A stretch of 64,000 nucleotides of DNA from Methylopumilus sp026399645 (GTDB lineage Bacteria > Pseudomonadota > Gammaproteobacteria > Burkholderiales > Methylophilaceae), in assembly GCF_965184065.1 (NCBI RefSeq), contig NZ_OZ239098.1; one strand, 5' to 3'. Below, in pieces: positions 43,944 through 53,153 of this stretch (its first letter is position 1; each line of letters opens with the position of its first letter). The position numbers and the translations under genes were made by a program. The notes below the pieces were generated by a model that ran no database searches, was not told where the DNA came from, and worked only from the letters and a program-made list of their open reading frames with translations.

Positions 43944-45134
43944 ATGGATAACTTAATTGGTGCAAATGATGTTTTATTTGTTTTATTGGGCGCAGTTATG
44001 GTGCTAGCTATGCATGCAGGCTTCGCATTTTTAGAGGTTGGCACTGTTCGTCATAAAAACCAAGTCAATGCGCTTGTTAAAATCCTTGTTGATTTTTCAG
44101 TATCTACACTGGCCTACTTTTTTATAGGCTACGGCATTGCCTATGGCGTGAGTTTCTTGTCACCCGCAGAAACTCTGTCTGCTAAAAACGGTTATGAACT
44201 CGTTAAGTTTTTCTTTTTACTTACTTTTGCTGCAGCTATTCCTGCAATTATATCGGGTGGTATAGCTGAAAGAGCTAAATTCAATTCTCAATTAGCAGCT
44301 ACTTTTGCTTTGGTTGGCTTCGTATATCCATTTTTTGAAGGTATTGCTTGGAATAATCATTTAGGGGTCCAATCTTTCCTTGAAGGTAATTTTGGGTTTA
44401 AATTCCACGATTTTGCAGGTTCAGTAGTTGTTCATGCGATGGGGGGTTGGATAGCTTTAGCGGCTGTTTTATTACTTGGGGCAAGACATGGTAGATATGG
44501 TAAAGATGGAAGGCTGCATGCTTACCCGCCATCTAATTTCCCCTTTTTGGCTTTAGGTGCTTGGATCCTAACTGTAGGGTGGTTTGGTTTTAACGTTATG
44601 TCAGCGCAAACAGCGAATGGTATTTCAGGCCTTGTAGCAATTAATTCTCTAATGGCATTAGCGGGTGGGACCATAGCAGCTCTTGTCGTTGGAAAAAATG
44701 ATCCCGGTTTTATCCATAACGGGCCACTTGCAGGTCTTGTAGCAGTGTGCGCAGGATCAGATATTTTTCATCCCATTGGCGCTCTGATTACGGGTTTAGT
44801 CGCAGGTATTCTTTTTGTATGGACCTTTACTCTTACACAAAATCGTTTAAAAATTGATGATGTGTTGGGTGTGTGGCCATTGCATGGACTTTGTGGTGCT
44901 TGGGGCGGTATTGCCGCAGGCATTTTTGGATCAACTTATTTTGGTGGCATGGGAGGTGTTAGCTTTGCATCTCAACTTATAGGAACTTTATTAGGCGTAT
45001 TGATAGCACTTATCGGTGGATTCCTAGTTTACGGCACCCTTAAGCATTTCTTTGGTATTCGATTAACCCAAGAAGAAGAATTTAATGGTGCTGATATTTC
45101 GATTCATAAAACTGCAGCCAACGCAGAAGATTAA
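43944..45134 (+). CDS. amtB: Ammonium transporter Amt
   Basis: 396 residues and about 11 membrane helices, with no signal peptide. Conserved pore positions are visible: D156 in HDFAGS, H164 (VVVHAMGG) and the second twin histidine in PLHGLCGAWGG near 314. The start (MHAGFAFLEVG...R.KN) is of the Amt type seen in plants and cyanobacteria rather than E. coli AmtB (ALFYGG). A strong GAGGAAA ribosome site precedes ATG. Usually glnK is adjacent, but none is here. Confidence 0.93.
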   Translation: MDNLIGANDVLFVLLGAVMVLAMHAGFAFLEVGTVRHKNQVNALVKILVDFSVSTLAYFFIGYGIAYGVSFLSPAETLSAKNGYELVKFFFLLTFAAAIPAIISGGIAERAKFNSQLAATFALVGFVYPFFEGIAWNNHLGVQSFLEGNFGFKFHDFAGSVVVHAMGGWIALAAVLLLGARHGRYGKDGRLHAYPPSNFPFLALGAWILTVGWFGFNVMSAQTANGISGLVAINSLMALAGGTIAALVVGKNDPGFIHNGPLAGLVAVCAGSDIFHPIGALITGLVAGILFVWTFTLTQNRLKIDDVLGVWPLHGLCGAWGGIAAGIFGSTYFGGMGGVSFASQLIGTLLGVLIALIGGFLVYGTLKHFFGIRLTQEEEFNGADISIHKTAANAED

Positions 45135-45179
45135 TCTTATCTCTTAAAAGCATTGTCTGTTGCCATGTTAAAATTTCCC

Positions 45180-45860
45180 ATGGCGAAATTTCATATCATT
45201 ATTCCGGCAGCAGGCTCAGGTTCCAGAATGGGATTGGGCCAGCCCAAACAGTACCTTAAAATTCATAAACAAACTTTCATTGAAAGAATAATTCGTATTT
45301 TTGAAAATATCCCCCTTGTCGATTCTATTCATATTGCTCTTAAGCCAAAAGATGATCTTTGGAACACACTCAATCTTTCTTTGTCATCAAAGGTGAATGT
45401 GCATTATTGTGGCGGAGAATCTCGAGCTAAGACAGTTCTTAATACATTAGAAACAATAAAGACTCATACGAACGAGAGTGATTGGATTTTAGTTCATGAT
45501 GCAGCGCGACCAGGCGTCCAAGAAAAAGATGTTATTCATCTAATAGAGACATTAAAAAATGATCCAGTAGGCGGCTTGCTTGCATACCCCATAGCAGACA
45601 CTATAAAAAAATCTGACAAAGAAGATAGGGTTATTGATTCGCCAGTAAGAGATCATTTATGGCAAGCACAAACACCTCAAATGTATAGGTATAAAATGCT
45701 AATCGATGCACTTAAGTCATTTGATGGTATTCCAACCGATGAGTCTCAAGCAATCGAGCGATTAGGAATGAAGCCAAAATTAATTAAAGGCGATTTTAAA
45801 AATTTCAAAGTAACTTATCAAGAAGATCTCAGTATTCTTGAGCATTTAATCACTGAATAG
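45180..45860 (+). CDS. ispD: 2-C-methyl-D-erythritol 4-phosphate cytidylyltransferase
   Basis: 226 residues of the GT-A-like nucleotidyltransferase family: IIPAAGSGSRMGLGQPKQYL near the start, VHDAARPG around 110 and the C-terminal TDESQAIERLG region. It activates MEP with CTP in the non-mevalonate isoprenoid pathway. The frame extends upstream to TTG 45153 and ATG 45165. ATG 45180 gives the usual short N terminus before the glycine-rich loop, but no strong ribosome site decides. ispF follows after 6 bases. Confidence 0.93.
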   Translation: MAKFHIIIPAAGSGSRMGLGQPKQYLKIHKQTFIERIIRIFENIPLVDSIHIALKPKDDLWNTLNLSLSSKVNVHYCGGESRAKTVLNTLETIKTHTNESDWILVHDAARPGVQEKDVIHLIETLKNDPVGGLLAYPIADTIKKSDKEDRVIDSPVRDHLWQAQTPQMYRYKMLIDALKSFDGIPTDESQAIERLGMKPKLIKGDFKNFKVTYQEDLSILEHLITE

Positions 45861-45866
45861 GTATTT

Positions 45867-46346
45867 ATGATGATAAAAGTTGGACAAGGTTTTGATGTTC
45901 ATCAGTTAGTGAACGGCAGAAAATGTATTATTGGAGGAGTTGAAATTCCTTTTCATAAAGGATTAGACGGCCATTCAGATGCCGATGTTCTTTTACATGC
46001 AATTGCTGATGCAATACTTGGTGCTGCTGGGCTTGGAGATATAGGCAAACATTTTCCAAATACAGACCCATCTATTAAAAATATAGACTCTAGAGATATT
46101 TTGAAGAAAGTAATTTTATTAATTCAAGAAAAAAAATATTCGATTATTAATATTGATGCCACAGTAATTTGTGAGTTACCTAAATTGGCACCGTATATTG
46201 ACCACATGAAAAATAATATTGCATTAGATTGTAATATAGATATTCACGCAGTGAATGTGAAAGCAACAACAACTGAAACTCTAGGATTCGCTGGAAGAGG
46301 CGAAGGTATTGCAGCTCAGGCTATTTGTTTATTAGAGTCTAAATAG
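45867..46346 (+). CDS. ispF: 2-C-methyl-D-erythritol 2,4-cyclodiphosphate synthase
   Basis: 159 residues, the usual length. Metal ligands lie in GQGFDVHQL (near 7-15) and in HSDADVLLHAIADAILGA (near 37-54). The GLGDIGKHFPNTDP and TTTETLGFAGRGEGI blocks are conserved. It forms MEcPP in the MEP pathway, after IspD and IspE. The ispD-ispF pair is conserved in proteobacteria. Confidence 0.97.
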   Translation: MMIKVGQGFDVHQLVNGRKCIIGGVEIPFHKGLDGHSDADVLLHAIADAILGAAGLGDIGKHFPNTDPSIKNIDSRDILKKVILLIQEKKYSIINIDATVICELPKLAPYIDHMKNNIALDCNIDIHAVNVKATTTETLGFAGRGEGIAAQAICLLESK

Positions 46347-46352
46347 GTTTTT

Positions 46353-48182
46353 ATGTTTCAGCGTTTTGAAAAACTTCTTAATCCTTTTCCTGAGTACTTT
46401 CTAACTACACCACCCAAAACCTTGTTGTTGTTTGTATGGTCTTGCACTAAAAATCTTAGATGGCTCATTTTATTTATGGCTCTATTAACAGCTGTCATAG
46501 GTAGCTTCGAAGCTATTTTGTTCTCATATATGGGCTATTTGGTTGACTTACTAAATCACTCAAACCCAGAAAATTTTTGGTCTGAAAATGCTTCTATGCT
46601 GATGTCAGCATCAGCAGTTTTAATTTTAAGTACATTGCTTGTTTTATTCCAAACCTTAATTAAGCATCAATCCCTCGCAGGTGCTTTCCCTATGCGAATG
46701 CGTTGGAATTTTCATCGATTACTTCTTAATCAGAGTATGAACTTTTATCATAATGAATTTGCAGGCAGGGTTGCTGCAAAAGTTATGCAAACTGCGCTTG
46801 CGGTAAGAGATTTATGGTTCATTTTGGCTGACATTCTGGTGTACGTGATTATTTACTTCTTAACGATGATTTTTGTTGTAGGTAAATTCAATTTAATCCT
46901 GATGCTTCCATTTCTTAGCTGGTTTCTTTTTTATATTCTTGTTCTTATTTATTTTGTACCACGCTTAAGTAAATTATCTAGAAATCAAGCTGATGCAAGG
47001 TCATTAATGACAGGGCGTATTACAGATGCTTATACAAATATAAGTACTATCAAGCTCTTTTCTCACGCCGGACGTGAAGCGAACTTTGCCAAGGTTGCAA
47101 TGAATGATTTTTTAGGTGCAGTGAATATGCAAATGCGATTAGTTAGCTGGATTGAAATTATTAATCATTTTTTAAGTATGTTGCTTGTGATTGGAACAGC
47201 TATCGTTGCAATTTGGCTTTGGTCGAAGAATGAAATCATGGTGGGAGTGGTTGCAACCTCGACAGCTATGGCTTTGAGATTGAATGGTATCTCGCACTGG
47301 GTAATGTGGGAAATGACATCCTTATATGAGCAAGTCGGAACTCTTCAAGACGGCCTAAATACACTTTCAATTCAGCAAGAAATTAAAGATATTAAAAATG
47401 CAGAAGATCTCATCATAAAAAAAGCTTCAGTTTCATTTCAAAACATTGTTTTTAATTATCCCAATCAAAAAACATCAGTTATTCATAATTTTTCATTGAA
47501 TATTAGGCCTGGCGAAAAAGTTGGTCTAGTAGGCAGGTCTGGATCAGGAAAATCTACACTCGTAAATTTGTTATTGCGATTTTACGATCTTAAATCAGGC
47601 GTAATTACTATCGACAATCAAGATATATCAAAAGTAAATCAAAATAGCTTGAGAGAAAAGATTGGTATGGTCACACAAGACACATCCTTACTTCATCGAT
47701 CAGTTAAAGACAATGTGGTCTATGGAAGACCTAATGCAACACGAAGTGAAATGATTGGTGCGGCGAAAAGAGCAAAAGCCCATGACTTTATTATGCAGTT
47801 GGAAGATAACCTTTCTAGAAAAGGCTACGAAGCTCATGTTGGTGAAAGAGGCGTTAAGTTATCAGGAGGCCAAAGACAGCGTATTTCTATTGCAAGAGTC
47901 ATGTTAAAAGATGCGCCTATATTATTATTAGATGAAGCAACAAGCGCACTGGATTCTGAAATTGAAGTTGTTATTCAACAAAGTCTCTATCAATTAATGG
48001 AGGGCAAGACAGTGATCGCAATTGCACATCGCCTATCCACTATTGCTGCAATGGATAGGCTTATTGTGATTGATAAAGGTAAGATTATAGAAGAGGGGTC
48101 TCATAATGAGCTTATTAAAAAGAAAGGCTTATATGCGAGACTTTGGAAGCATCAAAGCGGAGGTTTTCTGGGTGAAGCCTAA
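46353..48182 (+). CDS. ABC exporter, fused permease and ATPase
   Basis: 609 residues: about six membrane helices in the first 330 residues (type I exporter fold), then a nucleotide-binding domain with Walker A GRSGSGKST, signature LSGGQRQRIS, Walker B ILLLDEATSALD and the switch His in AHRLST. It is a half-transporter that probably works as a homodimer (MsbA/multidrug-like). Substrate unknown; the neighbours ispD, ispF and smr give no guide. The stop overlaps the Smr gene by 4 bases. Confidence 0.92.
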   Translation: MFQRFEKLLNPFPEYFLTTPPKTLLLFVWSCTKNLRWLILFMALLTAVIGSFEAILFSYMGYLVDLLNHSNPENFWSENASMLMSASAVLILSTLLVLFQTLIKHQSLAGAFPMRMRWNFHRLLLNQSMNFYHNEFAGRVAAKVMQTALAVRDLWFILADILVYVIIYFLTMIFVVGKFNLILMLPFLSWFLFYILVLIYFVPRLSKLSRNQADARSLMTGRITDAYTNISTIKLFSHAGREANFAKVAMNDFLGAVNMQMRLVSWIEIINHFLSMLLVIGTAIVAIWLWSKNEIMVGVVATSTAMALRLNGISHWVMWEMTSLYEQVGTLQDGLNTLSIQQEIKDIKNAEDLIIKKASVSFQNIVFNYPNQKTSVIHNFSLNIRPGEKVGLVGRSGSGKSTLVNLLLRFYDLKSGVITIDNQDISKVNQNSLREKIGMVTQDTSLLHRSVKDNVVYGRPNATRSEMIGAAKRAKAHDFIMQLEDNLSRKGYEAHVGERGVKLSGGQRQRISIARVMLKDAPILLLDEATSALDSEIEVVIQQSLYQLMEGKTVIAIAHRLSTIAAMDRLIVIDKGKIIEEGSHNELIKKKGLYARLWKHQSGGFLGEA

Positions 48183-48733
48183 TGTGCGGTTAATAACACA
48201 ATAACAGCTCCACTACCTCCATCATGTGCTCGCGCCTGAGCGTATGCGATAACCTCTTCTTTTTGCGCTAACCAATGCTTGAGTTTATTTTTAAGAATAG
48301 GCTCTTTGTTTTTAGAGTTATAGCCTTTGCCATGGACAATACGAATACAGCGAATATTATTTTTTTTACATTCCGCTATAAATTGAACCACATATGCTTT
48401 TGCTTCATCCGAAATCATGCCATGAAGATCAATAGATTTTTGCACCACCCAATAGCCTTTCCTTAGTTTTTTTAATACATCAGGTGAGTGACCTTGTCTG
48501 ATATAGAATAACTCATCACCATTTTCAATGTCATGAAGTGGTTCGTAGTGATCGCTAATAGAGTCAATCAGCGCTTGTTTTTCATCCCTTATAAAATTTA
48601 GAGGGACGGGCTTAGGTTTTTTTTGAGGTGCTTTATGTTCTTTTTTTTTCGGACTGATTTTTAAAGGAGTTGCGCCTTTAATGGCTTCCCTGAATAAATT
48701 AATTTCATCTTTATCATTTTCATTTTTTGCCAT
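48179..48733 (-). CDS. Smr-domain protein
   Basis: 184 residues: a lysine-rich, probably disordered N-terminal half and a C-terminal Smr (small MutS-related) domain with IDLHG and the diagnostic IVHGKGYNS motif, ending HDGGSGAVIVLL. Smr domains are DNA-nicking or RNA-cleaving nucleases, also found at the end of MutS2. The stand-alone proteobacterial form resembles E. coli YfcN (SmrB), a ribosome-rescue endonuclease, but assignment to that function is not certain. It follows trxB by 4 bases. Confidence 0.88.
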   Translation of the reverse strand: MAKNENDKDEINLFREAIKGATPLKISPKKKEHKAPQKKPKPVPLNFIRDEKQALIDSISDHYEPLHDIENGDELFYIRQGHSPDVLKKLRKGYWVVQKSIDLHGMISDEAKAYVVQFIAECKKNNIRCIRIVHGKGYNSKNKEPILKNKLKHWLAQKEEVIAYAQARAHDGGSGAVIVLLTAH

Positions 48734-48737
48734 AACA

Positions 48738-49679
48738 TTATTTCGTTAAAAATCTCTCTGCATCAAGTGCCGCCATACAACCGCTTCCAGCACTTGTAAC
48801 TGCTTGGCGATAAATGTGATCTTGAACATCACCTGCTGCAAACACACCAGAAATTGAAGTCGCTGTAAAATTACCATGACGACCAGCATTTGCGATGATA
48901 TAACCATTCTCCATATCCAATTGACCTTCAAAAATTGAGGTGTTGGGTTGGTGACCAATAGCAATAAAAACACCTTTGAGTTCTATAGATTTACTTTCAT
49001 TTGTATTTACATCTTTAATTTTTATTCCAGTGACGCCTGAGGCGTCACCTAAAACTTCTTCTAGGGTTTTAAATGTTTCAAGAACGATTTTTCCTTCTTT
49101 TACGCGATCGTGAATTTTATCCATCTGAATAGCTTCAGCTTTGAATTTGTCGCGTCTGTGAATTAATGTTACTTTATTTGCGATATTAGATAGATAAAGC
49201 GCCTCTTCGACAGCTGTATTTCCACCACCAACAACCGCGACTTCTTGATTTTTGTAAAAAAAGCCATCGCATGTTGCGCAAGCAGATACACCCTTTCCTA
49301 AAAATGCAGTCTCACTATGCAATCCAAGATATTTTGCTGATGCGCCAGTTGCAATAATAAGTGCGTCACAAGTGTACTCAGATGAGTCACCTATAAGTCG
49401 AATAGGTTTTTCTTTAAGGTGTGTCGTATGAATATGATCAAACACAATTTCAGTGTTAAAGCGCTTAGCATGTTTTTCAAAGCGCTCCATGAGCTCAGGA
49501 CCCATAACGCCATCAGGATCCGCAGGCCAATTATCAACATCTGTAGTAGTCATCAGCTGGCCACCTTGGGCAATCCCAGTAATAAGAACGGGATTAAGGT
49601 TTGCTCTAGCAGCATAAACTGCAGCAGAATAGCCTGCTGGACCAGAGCCAAGGATGATAAGTTGGGCATGTTTTGCCAT
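48738..49679 (-). CDS. trxB: Thioredoxin-disulfide reductase
   Basis: 313 residues of the flavin disulfide reductase family: FAD motif GSGPAGYSAA (11-20), the redox-active pair C134/C137 (CATCDGFF), NADPH motif GGGNTAVEEA and the C-terminal GVFAAGDVQD. It keeps thioredoxin reduced with NADPH, which the nearby oxidative pentose phosphate enzymes can supply. It is divergent from ftsK, an order conserved in proteobacteria (E. coli has lrp in between). Confidence 0.96.
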   Translation of the reverse strand: MAKHAQLIILGSGPAGYSAAVYAARANLNPVLITGIAQGGQLMTTTDVDNWPADPDGVMGPELMERFEKHAKRFNTEIVFDHIHTTHLKEKPIRLIGDSSEYTCDALIIATGASAKYLGLHSETAFLGKGVSACATCDGFFYKNQEVAVVGGGNTAVEEALYLSNIANKVTLIHRRDKFKAEAIQMDKIHDRVKEGKIVLETFKTLEEVLGDASGVTGIKIKDVNTNESKSIELKGVFIAIGHQPNTSIFEGQLDMENGYIIANAGRHGNFTATSISGVFAAGDVQDHIYRQAVTSAGSGCMAALDAERFLTK

Positions 49680-49718
49680 AAAAAATTCCTGAAAAGAGTG
49701 TGAAGTTGCAAACGATCA

Positions 49719-49747
49719 ATTTTAGTTTTCATCGCCTGATTAAGCAA
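49719..49747 (-). promoter_or_regulatory. Promoter for trxB
   Basis: On the minus strand TTGCTT (-35) and TAAAAT (-10, 5 of 6) are separated by 17 bases, 39 bases before the trxB ATG. Confidence 0.55.
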
Positions 49748-49810
49748 ACCTATTTTTGACTGAAGCGGCTCTTTTTGAAGCTTTTTTCACCATTTTTTGC
49801 CACTTCAAAC

Positions 49811-49819
49811 TGATATAAT
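49811..49819 (+). promoter_or_regulatory. Extended -10 promoter for ftsK
   Basis: TGATATAAT is an exact TGnTATAAT extended -10 element, 17-25 bases before GTG 49836. If used, ftsK translation would begin very close to the transcript start. No convincing -35. Confidence 0.45.
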
Positions 49820-49835
49820 TGGTGAAACATTCCGA

Positions 49836-52148
49836 GTGCTTACAACCTTGTTTTTTAAAAAAAAATCAGAAACTGGAAAAGCTAGCCAAACTCCACAGGA
49901 TAATAAACTTAGTGGGATTAAAAGTAAGCTTACACGCGAAGCTTGGTGGTTAAGTTTAATTTTTTTAGGCCTTTATGCAACCATCGCACTTGCGACATAC
50001 TCTAGCCAAGATCCATCATGGTCTCATAGCGTCAGTGGCTCAAATTCGATTCATAATGCTGGCGGGATTATTGGTGCGTATTTATCTGATTTACTCCTCT
50101 ATATTTTCGGTTTATCGAGCTGGTGGCTAAGCTTCTTATGTTTCTTTAGCATATGGCTTCTTTATCCTCAATACAATAAAGACTTAAAAGGCTATCGCTC
50201 TTTTTTATTTTTTAATTATTTTGGTTTCTGTCTTTTAATTTCTGCCTCGTCTGCTTTTGAAGCAGGACATTTAATAGATCTCCCAGCTCAATTTCCATTA
50301 AGCCAAGGCGGCTTACTTGGAAAATTGTTTGATCAAGCATTACTTTCCTCTTTGGGTTATGTAGGCTCAAGTATTTTCTTGATCACATCGATTGCGATCG
50401 GATTTAGCTTATTTACAGGATGGTCATGGCTTAAAATTTCAGAGCATTCTGGCCACTTTACTTTCGCTTTATTTCAAAGAGGGCAATATCGATATAGAGA
50501 TTGGCAAGATCGCAAACATGGGAGAATTATAGAGCAGCAGAGATTAGAGCTCTTGGAGAGTGAGCGCAGAAAATCTGAAAATAGATCGCCATTAAATATT
50601 GAAACTTCTGACGTACAAATTAAAAAAAGTGAGCGTGTACAAAAAGAGAAACAAATTCCATTGTTTAATTTTAGTGACAATTTATTACCGCCTCTTCATC
50701 TTTTAGATCAGCCATCAGATCAAGTCGAACCGCAATCGTCAGAAACGATTGAGTTTATTTCTCGACTCATTGAAAAGAAATTAATGGACTTTGGTATTGA
50801 AGCAAAAGTAATTTCAGCTCAACCTGGCCCTGTAATTACCCGCTATGAGTTTGAGCCAGCACCTGGCGTTAAAGGCAGTCAAGTGACTAACTTATCGAAA
50901 GATTTAGCGCGTGCACTTTCTGTTGTGAGTGTTCGTGTTGTTGAAACCATTCCTGGTAAAACATGTATGGGTTTAGAGATACCCAATCCTAAAAGGCAGA
51001 TTGTTTACTTGTCAGAAATTATGAGTTCACAAATCTTCGCAGATACTAGCGCTTCTCTCACGATTGCCTTAGGAAAAGATATTTCAGGTCGTCCTGAGGT
51101 CGCTGATTTATCTAAAATGCCACATGTATTAATTGCAGGCACTACAGGCTCGGGTAAATCGGTTGCGATCAATGCATTAATCTTAAGTTTACTTTACAAA
51201 GCCAACTCTGAAAAAGTGAGGATGATTTTCATTGATCCTAAGATGCTTGAGTTATCTGTCTATGAAGGAATCCCTCACTTATTAGCACCGGTCGTCACTG
51301 ATATGCGTCAAGCTGCCAATGCATTAAATTGGTCTGTAGGTGAAATGGAAAGGCGATATAAGCTGATGTCGGTATTGGGCGTTCGAAACTTAGCTGGATA
51401 CAATCAAAAAATTAAAGATAGTATTAAAGATGGCTCTCCTATTGCAGATCCCATAAATCCAGAAAATACTGAACCATTATCTGAAATGCCACTTATTGTA
51501 ATTGTGATTGATGAGCTTGCAGATTTAATGATGGTCGTAGGCAAAAAAATTGAAGAGCTTATTGCTAGACTTGCTCAAAAAGCAAGGGCTTCTGGTATCC
51601 ACTTAGTGCTAGCCACACAAAGACCCTCGGTAGACGTGATCACGGGACTCATCAAAGCTAACATTCCTGCAAGAATAGCATTTCAAGTAGCTAGCAAAAT
51701 TGATTCACGAACAATCTTAGATCAAATGGGGGCCGAGACTTTGCTTGGGCAAGGCGATATGTTATATCAACCTGCTGGGTCAGGTTATCCACAAAGAATT
51801 CATGGGGCATTTGTATCTGATCAAGAAGTACATAAAGTTGTGAGTTACCTGAAGTCACATGGTGAGCCAAATTATATTGAAGGTATTTTAACCAACGAAA
51901 CTTCAGAGAGTGGAGATTACGGTGATTCTTCCTCTAATTTCTCAGGCGAGAAAGATCAGCTTTATGATGAGGCTGTTGAATTAGTATTGCGAACTAGAAA
52001 ACCATCCATCTCTTCAGTTCAAAGACATTTACGCATTGGCTATAACCGTGCCGCAAGAATTATTGAGGATATGGAGAGAGCCGGACTTGTTTCCGCAATG
52101 CAAAGTAATGGCAATAGAGATATCCTAGCCCCAAATCAAAATGATTAA
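49836..52148 (+). CDS. ftsK: DNA translocase FtsK
   Basis: About 770 residues: four or so N-terminal membrane helices (up to about residue 200), a short charged linker, and a RecA-like motor with Walker A GTTGSGKSVAINA and Walker B VIVIDELADLMMV. A C-terminal winged-helix gamma domain (about 695-765, RLRIGYNRAARIIEDME-like) recognises KOPS. It pumps chromosome DNA at the septum and activates XerCD. The start is uncertain: the frame opens at TTG 49797, but an extended -10 at 49811-49819 suggests GTG 49836 or TTG 49848. Confidence 0.92.
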   Translation: MLTTLFFKKKSETGKASQTPQDNKLSGIKSKLTREAWWLSLIFLGLYATIALATYSSQDPSWSHSVSGSNSIHNAGGIIGAYLSDLLLYIFGLSSWWLSFLCFFSIWLLYPQYNKDLKGYRSFLFFNYFGFCLLISASSAFEAGHLIDLPAQFPLSQGGLLGKLFDQALLSSLGYVGSSIFLITSIAIGFSLFTGWSWLKISEHSGHFTFALFQRGQYRYRDWQDRKHGRIIEQQRLELLESERRKSENRSPLNIETSDVQIKKSERVQKEKQIPLFNFSDNLLPPLHLLDQPSDQVEPQSSETIEFISRLIEKKLMDFGIEAKVISAQPGPVITRYEFEPAPGVKGSQVTNLSKDLARALSVVSVRVVETIPGKTCMGLEIPNPKRQIVYLSEIMSSQIFADTSASLTIALGKDISGRPEVADLSKMPHVLIAGTTGSGKSVAINALILSLLYKANSEKVRMIFIDPKMLELSVYEGIPHLLAPVVTDMRQAANALNWSVGEMERRYKLMSVLGVRNLAGYNQKIKDSIKDGSPIADPINPENTEPLSEMPLIVIVIDELADLMMVVGKKIEELIARLAQKARASGIHLVLATQRPSVDVITGLIKANIPARIAFQVASKIDSRTILDQMGAETLLGQGDMLYQPAGSGYPQRIHGAFVSDQEVHKVVSYLKSHGEPNYIEGILTNETSESGDYGDSSSNFSGEKDQLYDEAVELVLRTRKPSISSVQRHLRIGYNRAARIIEDMERAGLVSAMQSNGNRDILAPNQND

Positions 52149-53148
52149 ACTGTTTTCTGTTTTTCTAATTTTTTCTTTAAATGTATCTGCTGAAGGTATT
52201 TCAGATCTTAATGCCTTTATAAGTAACGTCTCAAGTATGTCTTCTGAATTTAGTCAGGTTGTTTTAGATAAGAAGGGTTTAAAACTCCAAGATGTTGAAG
52301 GCGTAATGCTATTTAAAAGACCTAATAAGTTTAGATGGGATTATTTAAAGCCTTATCAAAATCAAATCATTAGCGATGGTGATCGACTTTATATGTATGA
52401 CCAGGATCTGAGGCAAGTTTCTATTAATCCGATAGCTAAAGTTGGTGGGTCAACGCCACTTTTAATTATTGCAGGTAAAAATATTGAAAAATATTTCATA
52501 CTTAAAAATATAGAAGCTCCAGTTGGAGGTGAAGCTAATCAAAATGTCATCTGGGTTGAGGCTATTCCTAAGGAGGAAGGGGCTAGTTTTACTAAAATCA
52601 TGCTTGGTTTAATCGAAAATAAATTATCTGTGATGAAAATTGTTGATGCATTTGAACATATAACCACAATTAGTTTTAAGAATGCAAAATTCAATGTGAG
52701 CTTGACTGATAATGATTTTTTATTCAAGTTACCTAATGGCGTTGACGTTGTTCAAAACGGTGGCACATCGAACAACTTATCGACAACACCAAATCTGAAT
52801 AAAAATAAAGATGCAGAGTTAATTGCTTTTGCAAATGACTGGGCAAATGCTTGGTCAACTAAAGATATTGACCTTTATTTAAGTAAATACGCACAAGATT
52901 TTAAAGCTCCAAATGGTGACGCATTATCTTTGTGGCAAGCCTCAAGAAGGCAAAAAATATCATCACAAGGAAAGATTCTCGTTGAAATTGAAGATATAAA
53001 GTTAATTACAAAAGTCGAAAATTTTGCTCGTATACAATTTAAACAAAGATATACTTCTGACAAGATGTCTGAGATGTCTAATAAATCACTTTTAGTTAAA
53101 AAAATAGATGGCGAGTGGTTAATTCAAGAAGAGATCTCAGGTAAATAA
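52141..53148 (+). CDS. lolA: LolA-family lipoprotein carrier with C-terminal NTF2-like domain
   Basis: 335 residues, against the usual about 200-210 for LolA. A signal peptide ends near 17 (VSA). Residues 18-204 are LolA-like (EFSQVVLDKKG, GVMLFKRPNKFRWDYLKPY). A Ser/Asn-rich linker (205-222) leads to a further domain (223-335) with the pattern WANAWSTKDIDLYLSKYAQDFKAPNG, resembling the SnoaL/NTF2-like domain on some betaproteobacterial L,D-transpeptidases. It shuttles lipoproteins to the outer membrane, and sits between ftsK and rarA as in E. coli. Confidence 0.88.
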   Translation: MIKLFSVFLIFSLNVSAEGISDLNAFISNVSSMSSEFSQVVLDKKGLKLQDVEGVMLFKRPNKFRWDYLKPYQNQIISDGDRLYMYDQDLRQVSINPIAKVGGSTPLLIIAGKNIEKYFILKNIEAPVGGEANQNVIWVEAIPKEEGASFTKIMLGLIENKLSVMKIVDAFEHITTISFKNAKFNVSLTDNDFLFKLPNGVDVVQNGGTSNNLSTTPNLNKNKDAELIAFANDWANAWSTKDIDLYLSKYAQDFKAPNGDALSLWQASRRQKISSQGKILVEIEDIKLITKVENFARIQFKQRYTSDKMSEMSNKSLLVKKIDGEWLIQEEISGK

Positions 53149-53153
53149 TTCTT

